Positions 6,444-11,606 of a DNA stretch of 11,606 nucleotides are shown here, piece by piece. How positions within the stretch are numbered: the stretch's first letter is position 1; every line of letters starts with the position of its first letter. The stretch lies in NCBI GenBank assembly GCA_043777675.1, contig JAYWHR010000041.1:1-11606 (forward strand), written 5' to 3'. This DNA is from JANMDU01 sp043777675 (GTDB taxonomy: Bacteria; Pseudomonadota; Gammaproteobacteria; Burkholderiales; Burkholderiaceae_C). Below the pieces are notes generated by a model. That model saw nothing but the letters and a program-made list of their open reading frames with translations. It searched no databases and was not told the DNA's origin. Position numbers and translations under genes: made by a program.

Positions 6444-6498
6444 GTTTTAGGCAGGTAGCCGGCATAAAAACTGCGTGAAGCGCTATTAAATCAGTAGT
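6444..6498 (+). repeat. 55-bp dispersed repeat, copy 2
   Basis: Matches the minus strand of 2081-2135 at 45 of 55 positions, without gaps. It lies in the short convergent gap between the LysR gene and the nitronate monooxygenase gene. As with the other copy, it is in the sense direction just downstream of a gene. That could reflect a role in 3' end structure or simply where insertions are tolerated. Confidence 0.75.
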
Positions 6499-6520
6499 AC
6501 TCATGGTTTCTCAGCAGTGC

Positions 6521-7501
6521 TCAGTGGTACGCTGGCAGCGCCGCAATCCGGGCGCGAGCGGCACCATATTCAGCCTTCAGGCGAGCCACCAGATCACCCG
6601 CGCTCATGACTTCTTTGATCACGCCGATGCCTTGGCCGCAGCCCCAGATGTCTTTCCAGGCTTTGGCAGAGCCCCCTGCGTCTGCCCCGCCGAAATTCAT
6701 TTTGCTGGGATCGCTCTGGGGAAGGTTGTCTGGGTCCATGCCAGCGTTTTGGATGCTGCCTTTGAGGTAGTTGCCATGGATACCGGTGTAGAAGTTGGAA
6801 TAGACGATGTCATCGGAATTGCTCTCGGTGATCATCTGTTTGTAGGCGTCGGTAGCGCGGGCTTCATGCGTAGCGATGAAGGGTGAGCCGATGTAGGCCA
6901 GATCAGCGCCTGCACATTGGGCGGCAAGGATCGCGTCGCCAGAAGCGATGGAGCCAGACAAAGCAATCGGGCCTTCAAACCACTGGCGAATTTCTTGCAG
7001 CATGGCAAATGGGCTCTTGGTAGAAGCGTGGCCACCAGCGCCTGCGGCGACTGGAATCAAACCAGTGGCGCCCTTCTCTATCGCTTTGCGGGCAAATACG
7101 TTGTTAATCACATCATGCAGCGTGATGCCGCCCCAAGCCTTGACAGCTTGGTTCACATCTTCGCGCGCGCCGAGCGAGGTGATGATGATGGGCACTTTGT
7201 ATTTTTCGCAGACCTGCATGTCGTGCTCTAAACGATCGTTAGATTTATGCACGATCTGGTTGATGGCATAAGGCGCGGCAGGTTTGTCTGGATTGGCCTT
7301 GTTGTACGCGGCCAGCTCTTCGGTGATCTCATGCAACCATTCATCGAGCTGCGCAGCAGGGCGCGCATTGAGCGCAGGCATGGAGCCCACCACGCCGGCT
7401 TTGCATTGCGCGATGACTAATTTTGGATTGCTGATGATGAACAGCGGGCTACCGATAACGGGGAAAGGAAGGTTTTGCAGGATGGGAGGGAGTTGGCGCA
7501 T
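6521..7501 (-). CDS. Nitronate monooxygenase (2-nitropropane dioxygenase family)
   Basis: An FMN-dependent TIM-barrel enzyme that oxidises alkyl nitronates, such as propionate-3-nitronate, to carbonyl compounds and nitrite. The 326-residue length and motifs fit the family: the N-terminal PVIGSPLFIISNPKLV region, the AAGAGGHAS loop (152-160) with His158, and the FMN-phosphate site around LSGSIASGD and GADLAYIGS (181-206). The ATG at 7501 has AAGAGAG about eight bases upstream. It lies 186 bases downstream of the acyl-CoA dehydrogenase gene on the same strand, separated by a palindromic element, so cotranscription is uncertain. Many family members are annotated only by fold, and some act as enoyl reductases or have unknown substrates, so the exact substrate here is open. 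Confidence 0.92.
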   Translation of the reverse strand: MRQLPPILQNLPFPVIGSPLFIISNPKLVIAQCKAGVVGSMPALNARPAAQLDEWLHEITEELAAYNKANPDKPAAPYAINQIVHKSNDRLEHDMQVCEKYKVPIIITSLGAREDVNQAVKAWGGITLHDVINNVFARKAIEKGATGLIPVAAGAGGHASTKSPFAMLQEIRQWFEGPIALSGSIASGDAILAAQCAGADLAYIGSPFIATHEARATDAYKQMITESNSDDIVYSNFYTGIHGNYLKGSIQNAGMDPDNLPQSDPSKMNFGGADAGGSAKAWKDIWGCGQGIGVIKEVMSAGDLVARLKAEYGAARARIAALPAYH

Positions 7502-7550
7502 GACTATCTCTCTTAGTTAGGATATTTGGTGAGGGTAGAAGAAAAAATTT

Positions 7551-7669
7551 CCGGACGCAGAAGACACAAAGGTCACGCAGAAAAAATACAAAAGAGTCAC
7601 AAAGACAAATTTTTTTGTATTTGGTATTTTTTGCGTCTTTTGCGAAACCTTTGCGTCTTCTGCGTCCGG
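7551..7669. mobile_element. MITE-like palindromic element, copy 1 (119 bp)
   Basis: Both ends are CCGGACGCAGAAGAC-type sequences facing inward. The left arm CCGGACGCAGAAGACACAAA and the reverse complement of the right arm CCGGACGCAGAAGACGCAAA differ at one of 20 bases, and similarity continues further in with more changes. The interior is short and AT-rich. There is no coding capacity. The same ends bound the longer element at 9529-9716, and both are followed on the right by TATTGAATT. I see no clear target-site duplication. The element fills the gap between the acyl-CoA dehydrogenase and nitronate monooxygenase genes, and as a hairpin could also affect mRNA 3' ends. Confidence 0.7.
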
Positions 7670-7687
7670 TATTGAATTGAACTGGTT

Positions 7688-9478
7688 TTAAAACGCGTCA
7701 AGAGCCAACGAAGTCACCGAATCAGCACCCTCAACAATGCTATCTCGCACGCCGGGTGCTTTGCTCAGCATGTGGTCTGCATAGAAGCGCGCCGTGATGA
7801 TTTTGGCTTTCATGAAATCGATGTCAACGCCGGCTGCTAGCTCGTCTTCAGCAGCGAGCAGCGAGCGCGCCATTTGCCAGCCAGCAAACACGTTGCCAGC
7901 CAGCATGAGGTAAGGCACGCTGCCTGCGAATACGGCGTTGGGCGAAGCACTCGTATTGCCTGCGACGAATTCGATTACGTCGATTAGAGCTTTACGAGCT
8001 GCGGTCAAGCGCTTCAGCACGGCGCGGGAATGCGCACTGTCTCGTGCGGCCAAAGCTTTTTCAGTCGCTTCGATTTGCGCCACGATGCCTTTGGCCATTT
8101 GGCCGCCATCGCGCGATGTTTTGCGACCTACCAAATCGTTGGCCTGAATCGCCGTGGTGCCTTCATAGATTGTGAGAATTTTGGCGTCACGGTAATATTG
8201 CGCTGCGCCCGTCTCTTCAATGAAGCCCATGCCGCCATGCACTTGTACGCCTAGGCTGGTCACTTCCAAGCTCATCTCCGTTGAGTAACCCTTCACCAGC
8301 GGAACCATGAAGTCATAGAACGCAGCATTTTGCTTGCGTACATCCGCATCAGGATGGTGATGCGCGGCATCAAATGCTGCAGCTGCGCCGGCAGCAAGTG
8401 CTCGGCAGCCTTCGGTATAGGCGCGCATCGTCATGAGCATGCGCTTGACATCGGGATGATGAATGATCGCGGCGCTGCCCGGCATGCTGCCATCAACCGG
8501 GCGGCTTTGCACTCGATCTTTCGCATACTGCACAGCTTTTTGGTATGCGCGCTCAGCAATCGCAATGCCTTGAACACCGACGCCAAACCGTGCGGCATTC
8601 ATCATGATGAACATATACTCCAAGCCACGGTTTTCTTGGCCGACAACATAACCAATTGCGCCGCCATGGTCGCCATACTGAAGCACTGCGGTAGGCGATG
8701 CCTTGATGCCCATCTTGTGCTCGATGCTCACGCAATGCACATCGTTGCGCGCGCCCAAGGAGCCATCTTTGCCCACCATGAATTTCGGCACGACAAACAG
8801 CGAAATCCCCTTAACGCCTTCGGGCGCGCCCTGAACGCGCGCGAGCACGAGATGCACGATGTTCTCGGCCATATCGTGTTCGCCGTAAGTGATGTAGATT
8901 TTGGTGCCGAAGATTTTGTATGAGCCATCGGGCAAAGGCTCAGCACGGGTGCGTACCATCGCCAAATCTGAGCCGGCTTGTGGCTCGGTCAGGTTCATCG
9001 TGCCCGTCCATTTACCGCTGACCAGATTTCCTAAATAAATTGACTTGAGCTCATCAGAGCCAGCCGTTAACAGCGCCTCAATCGCGCCATCGGTGAGCAA
9101 GGGGCACAGCGCAAAGCTCATGTTGGCAGACTGCAGCATCTCGCCGCAAAACGCGCCAATGGTTTTAGGCAAACCCTGCCCGCCATGATCAACTGGATGC
9201 TGCAAACCCTGCCAGCCGCCCTCACAATATTGCTGATAGGCCTGTTTGAAGCCAGGCGTTGTGGTGACATAGCCATCCTTGAAAAAAGATGGATTTTTGT
9301 CGCCTTCCCAGTTCAGCGGCGCGAGCACACCTTCGTTGAATTTTGCGCATTCTTCAAATACAGCTTGCGCCGTGTCATAGCCCGCGTCTTCAAAACCGGG
9401 GATTTGCGCCACAGCATCAATGTTGGCGATGTGCTTAATCGCAAACAGCATGTCTTTAACGGGGGCTTTGTAGGTCAT
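7688..9478 (-). CDS. Acyl-CoA dehydrogenase with extended C-terminal domain
   Basis: An FAD enzyme that introduces the alpha-beta double bond into acyl-CoA and passes electrons to ETF. At 596 residues it belongs to the large class with an extra C-terminal helical domain (about 465-596), which includes 3-methylmercaptopropionyl-CoA dehydrogenase (DmdC). Signature regions are MNLTEPQAGSDLA (161-173), QVHGGMGFIEETG (412-424) and the YEGTTAIQ motif with candidate catalytic base Glu439. The ATG at 9478 gives the family N-terminus MTYKAPVKDM; extending the frame upstream adds 23 residues from the neighbouring repeat and is rejected. It lies downstream of etfA on the same strand, with a palindromic element between them, so it probably feeds that ETF. 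Chain-length or methylthio specificity cannot be read from sequence alone. Confidence 0.95.
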   Translation of the reverse strand: MTYKAPVKDMLFAIKHIANIDAVAQIPGFEDAGYDTAQAVFEECAKFNEGVLAPLNWEGDKNPSFFKDGYVTTTPGFKQAYQQYCEGGWQGLQHPVDHGGQGLPKTIGAFCGEMLQSANMSFALCPLLTDGAIEALLTAGSDELKSIYLGNLVSGKWTGTMNLTEPQAGSDLAMVRTRAEPLPDGSYKIFGTKIYITYGEHDMAENIVHLVLARVQGAPEGVKGISLFVVPKFMVGKDGSLGARNDVHCVSIEHKMGIKASPTAVLQYGDHGGAIGYVVGQENRGLEYMFIMMNAARFGVGVQGIAIAERAYQKAVQYAKDRVQSRPVDGSMPGSAAIIHHPDVKRMLMTMRAYTEGCRALAAGAAAAFDAAHHHPDADVRKQNAAFYDFMVPLVKGYSTEMSLEVTSLGVQVHGGMGFIEETGAAQYYRDAKILTIYEGTTAIQANDLVGRKTSRDGGQMAKGIVAQIEATEKALAARDSAHSRAVLKRLTAARKALIDVIEFVAGNTSASPNAVFAGSVPYLMLAGNVFAGWQMARSLLAAEDELAAGVDIDFMKAKIITARFYADHMLSKAPGVRDSIVEGADSVTSLALDAF

Positions 9479-9528
9479 GTACTTTGTCTCGATTCGTAGT
9501 GATAGCGAGGAAGAAGAAAATCGAACTT

Positions 9529-9716
9529 CCGGACGCAGAAGACGCAAAGGTTACGCAGAAGAAATACAAAAGAATCAAAAACGTAATCGAGAAAACTAAT
9601 CTCAAATCTCTTAATCAGAGAGCTTAAAAGTTTAAATTCCTGTTCCCACTTTTTATATTTCTTGCATTCGGTACTTTTTGCGTCTTTTGCGTAACCTTTG
9701 CGTCTTCTGCGTCCGG
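9529..9716. mobile_element. MITE-like palindromic element, copy 2 (188 bp)
   Basis: The first 29 bases, beginning CCGGACGCAGAAGACGCAAA and ending GGTTACGCA, are the exact reverse complement of the last 29. Both arms are built from short ACGCARAA units. The interior is AT-rich, noncoding and about 70 bases longer than in the copy at 7551-7669. The right flank TATTGAATT is shared with that copy. It sits in the 252-base gap between etfA and the acyl-CoA dehydrogenase gene, where it would fold into a strong RNA hairpin in any readthrough transcript. No transposase is present, so mobility is inferred from structure and copy number only. Confidence 0.75.
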
Positions 9717-9730
9717 TATTGAATTTAAAT

Positions 9731-10663
9731 TTACAGCTTAGAAACCAACTCAGGCACAGCCACAAACAAATCCGCTTCCAGGCCGAAATCAGCCACGCTG
9801 AAAATTGGGGCTTCTGCATCTTTGTTGATCGCCACAATGACTTTGCTGTCTTTCATACCGGCCAGATGCTGGATCGCGCCGGAGATGCCCGCTGCGATGT
9901 ACAGCTGAGGCGCGACGATCTTGCCGGTTTGGCCGACTTGCCAATCGTTAGGCGCATAGCCCGCATCGACTGCTGCCCGGCTTGCGCCTAGAGCTGCGCC
10001 GAGCTTATCGGCTAGCGGGGTCATCACTTCATTGAATTTCTCAGCCGAGCCGAGTGCGCGGCCACCGGAGACGATGATCTTGGCGGCAGTCAGCTCAGGG
10101 CGATCAAGCTTGGCGATCTCTGAGCCGACAAAGCTGCTTTTGCCAGAGTCGCCAGCCGCCGTGACAACTTCAACCGTTGCCGAGCCACCTGTGGCAGCGG
10201 CAGGATCAAAGCCCGTAGTGCGCACGGTGATGACTTTCACCGCATCTTTGCTTTGCACAGTCGCGATCGCGTTGCCCGCATAAATCGGGCGCTCAAAAGT
10301 GTCTGAGCTATCGACCTTAGTGATGTCAGAAATTTGGCCGACATCAAGCTTTGCAGCCACACGAGGCGCGATGTTTTTGCCGGATGCTGTGGCGGGGAAC
10401 AAGATGTGTGAGTAGCTAGACGCAATAGCCAACACTTGCGCTGCCATGTTCTCCGCTAGGCCGTTCGCAAACTGCGCGCCATCGGCATGAATCACTTTGC
10501 TCACGCCAGTAATGGCTGCTGCGGCTGTCGCTGCTGCACCGGCATTGTTGCCTGCAATAAGCACATGCACATCACCGCCGCATGCCAAGGCAGCAGTGAC
10601 GGTGTTAAGGGTTGCGCCTTTAATGGAGGCATTGTCGTGTTCAGCAATTACTAAAGTTGTCAT
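9731..10663 (-). CDS. etfA: Electron transfer flavoprotein, alpha subunit
   Basis: Carries the redox-active FAD of the EtfAB dimer, which takes electrons from acyl-CoA dehydrogenases and passes them to ETF:quinone oxidoreductase. The 310-residue length is normal. The N-terminal domain is MTTLVIAEHDN onward. The C-terminal FAD domain has GGRALGS (201-207), SRAAVDAG (228-235), GQTGK (244-248) and the ETF-alpha signature LYIAAGISGAIQHLAGM (254-270). The ATG at 10663 lies two bases after the etfB stop, with AAGG upstream, so translation is probably coupled to etfB. This is the housekeeping (non-bifurcating-looking) type, judged by its short length and lack of extra ferredoxin domains. Confidence 0.97.
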   Translation of the reverse strand: MTTLVIAEHDNASIKGATLNTVTAALACGGDVHVLIAGNNAGAAATAAAAITGVSKVIHADGAQFANGLAENMAAQVLAIASSYSHILFPATASGKNIAPRVAAKLDVGQISDITKVDSSDTFERPIYAGNAIATVQSKDAVKVITVRTTGFDPAAATGGSATVEVVTAAGDSGKSSFVGSEIAKLDRPELTAAKIIVSGGRALGSAEKFNEVMTPLADKLGAALGASRAAVDAGYAPNDWQVGQTGKIVAPQLYIAAGISGAIQHLAGMKDSKVIVAINKDAEAPIFSVADFGLEADLFVAVPELVSKL

Positions 10664-10665
10664 GA

Positions 10666-11415
10666 TCAAATTACCTTTGCAACGTTTTTCAATTTATCAA
10701 CCAGCGTGGCTACATCGGGCACTTTGATACCGGCGCTGCGTTTGGCAGGCTCGCTCACTTTGAGCGTTTTGATGCGCGGGGCAACATCGACGCCTAAGTC
10801 TTCTGGTTTATAAACATCAAGCTGCTTTTTCTTGGCCTTCATGATGTTCGGCAGCGTCGCGTAACGCGGCTCGTTCAAGCGCAAATCGGTGGTGATGATC
10901 GCGGGCAGTTTGAGCGAAATTGTCTCCAAGCCCCCGTCAACTTCGCGTGTCACCGTGGCGGTGTCGCCTGCGACTTCTACTTTCGACGCGAACGTGGCCT
11001 GACCCCAGCCAAGCAATGCGGACAGCATTTGGCCCGTTTGGTTGGCATCGTCGTCAATAGCCTGCTTGCCAAGAATCACGAGACCGGGTTGTTCCTTATC
11101 GACAATCGCCTTGAGCAATTTGGCAACAGCCAAGGGTTGCAGCTCAACGTCAGTCTCAATCAGAATCGCACGATCCGCGCCGATGGCCATCGCGTTGCGT
11201 AGGGTTTCTTGACATTGCAATACACCGGCAGACACCGCGATCACTTCAGTCGCAACGCCTTTTTCGCGCAGACGAACGGCTTCTTCGATCGCGATTTCGC
11301 AGAACGGATTCATCGACATCTTGACGTTGGCGATGTCCACACCAGAATTGTCAGGCTTGACGCGTACTTTAACGTTGTAATCAACCACGCGTTTTACCGG
11401 CACCAAAATCTTCAC
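10666..11415 (-). CDS. etfB: Electron transfer flavoprotein, beta subunit
   Basis: Partner of EtfA; binds AMP and forms the docking face for acyl-CoA dehydrogenases. 249 residues, the standard length. The N-terminus MKILVPVKRVVDYNVKVRVK is typical. The ETF-beta signature spans 155-175 (VTREVDGG...LPAIIT). The AMP-binding region includes the segment around residues 120-132 (DDDANQTGQ). The start is a GTG at 11415 with AAGGAGAG six bases upstream; an upstream TTG would add 17 residues that do not resemble the family. First gene of the etfB-etfA unit, preceded by a TATAAT-like -10 element and a GC-rich leader hairpin. Confidence 0.97.
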   Translation of the reverse strand: MKILVPVKRVVDYNVKVRVKPDNSGVDIANVKMSMNPFCEIAIEEAVRLREKGVATEVIAVSAGVLQCQETLRNAMAIGADRAILIETDVELQPLAVAKLLKAIVDKEQPGLVILGKQAIDDDANQTGQMLSALLGWGQATFASKVEVAGDTATVTREVDGGLETISLKLPAIITTDLRLNEPRYATLPNIMKAKKKQLDVYKPEDLGVDVAPRIKTLKVSEPAKRSAGIKVPDVATLVDKLKNVAKVI

Positions 11416-11439
11416 ACATCTCTCCTTTGTGAGTACATT

Positions 11440-11470
11440 CGCCTTCACAGGCGCGGTCACCGCCAAGGCG
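11440..11470 (-). other. GC-rich hairpin in the etfB leader
   Basis: On the minus strand CGCCTT-GGCG, loop GTGACCG, CGCC-TGTG-AAGGCG forms a ten-base-pair stem with one four-base bulge. It ends about 13 bases before the etfB Shine-Dalgarno sequence. It is inside the transcript if the -10 at 11488-11493 is used, so it could affect mRNA stability or ribosome access. No T-run follows, so it is not a terminator. Confidence 0.45.
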
Positions 11471-11487
11471 ATGGCCGTATCCGTCTG

Positions 11488-11493
11488 ATTATA
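11488..11493 (-). promoter_or_regulatory. Candidate -10 element of the etfB-etfA promoter
   Basis: The minus strand reads TATAAT, a perfect sigma-70 -10 hexamer, 72 bases upstream of the etfB start. The -35 region at normal spacing (around CAACAC) is a poor match, so this would be a weak or activator-dependent promoter. It lies just after the stop of the putative upstream fragment. Confidence 0.5.
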
Positions 11494-11506
11494 GAAATTT
11501 GCCGCA

Positions 11507-11606
11507 CTACGTGTTGGGGTCGCAGTGTGCTTTGAGCCGGTGCTCTAGGCGTACACCTTGCGCGGCTTCTGCTACGCTCGTTGCAACAGGTGGAGCTTCG
11601 GGGTAG
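11507..11606 (-). CDS. Possible C-terminal fragment of an upstream gene, cut by the window edge
   Basis: One minus-strand frame is open from the window edge to a TAG at 11507-11509, reading about 32 residues that end VRLEHRLKAHCDPNT. The composition (PEAPPVATSVAEAAQG, then a charged helix) looks like a real protein tail, and the stop sits neatly before the etfB promoter. No family is recognised, and the length is too short to exclude chance. Confidence 0.35.
   Translation of the reverse strand, partial: YPEAPPVATSVAEAAQGVRLEHRLKAHCDPNT

Noticed and set aside
7551..7669. CRISPR-like short repeats because of recurrent ACGCARAA units
   Set aside because: The units are only about eight bases, lack unique spacers of regular length and sit in palindromic arms; no cas genes are present.
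8330..8923. Plus-strand open frame of 197 codons
   Set aside because: Shadow of the acyl-CoA dehydrogenase gene on the other strand, with no family resemblance.
9479..9547. N-terminal extension of the acyl-CoA dehydrogenase by 23 residues
   Set aside because: The extra residues come from the arm of the palindromic element, and the family N-terminus begins at the ATG at 9478.
11416..11466. Earlier TTG start for etfB
   Set aside because: The GTG at 11415 has an excellent Shine-Dalgarno sequence and gives the standard EtfB N-terminus and length; the upstream codons form the leader hairpin.

Overview
The window looks like chromosomal DNA from a betaproteobacterium of the order Burkholderiales, probably Comamonadaceae or a close relative. 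This is an inference. It rests on the etfB-etfA-acyl-CoA dehydrogenase cluster, a compact isocitrate lyase of about 440 residues, and intergenic repeats of the kind that translate as 'RPELVEG'. No rRNA, tRNA, CRISPR array, transposase or integrase gene was recognised.

Left part (1-2229): one orphan gene on the minus strand (440-1723) encodes a 427-residue protein with two membrane segments that I do not recognise. It lies between two copies of a 157-bp sequence (178-334 and 1859-2015) that are inverted relative to each other, align without gaps and match at 137 of 157 positions. Beyond the right copy come a short 'PELVEG' dispersed repeat and a 55-bp repeat with a second copy at 6444-6498, and then the terminator shared with the aceA side. 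This is the accessory-looking part of the window.

Middle (2230-6520): aceA (isocitrate lyase, glyoxylate shunt) has an AT-rich upstream region with a perfect 14-bp palindrome and a near-copy exactly 30 bp away. Next is a minus-strand pair, a glutathione S-transferase followed by a CmcJ/NvfI-type oxidoreductase, with a LysR-type regulator transcribed divergently from the pair. This resembles a small inducible unit for modifying or detoxifying a small molecule.

Right part (6521-11606): all genes are on the minus strand. In transcription order they are etfB, etfA, an acyl-CoA dehydrogenase with the extended C-terminal domain, and a nitronate monooxygenase. EtfAB takes electrons from acyl-CoA dehydrogenases and passes them to the quinone pool, so the first three form a fatty-acid/acyl-CoA oxidation unit. 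This unit produces acetyl-CoA, which the aceA glyoxylate shunt could assimilate. The acyl-CoA dehydrogenase gene has on each side a copy of a MITE-like element (7551-7669 and 9529-9716) with long terminal inverted repeats built from ACGCARAA units. A possible C-terminal fragment of another gene runs off the right edge.

The items most worth a second look are the orphan membrane-protein gene inside its inverted repeats, the paired palindromic elements around the acyl-CoA dehydrogenase gene, and the two-site operator-like region of aceA.
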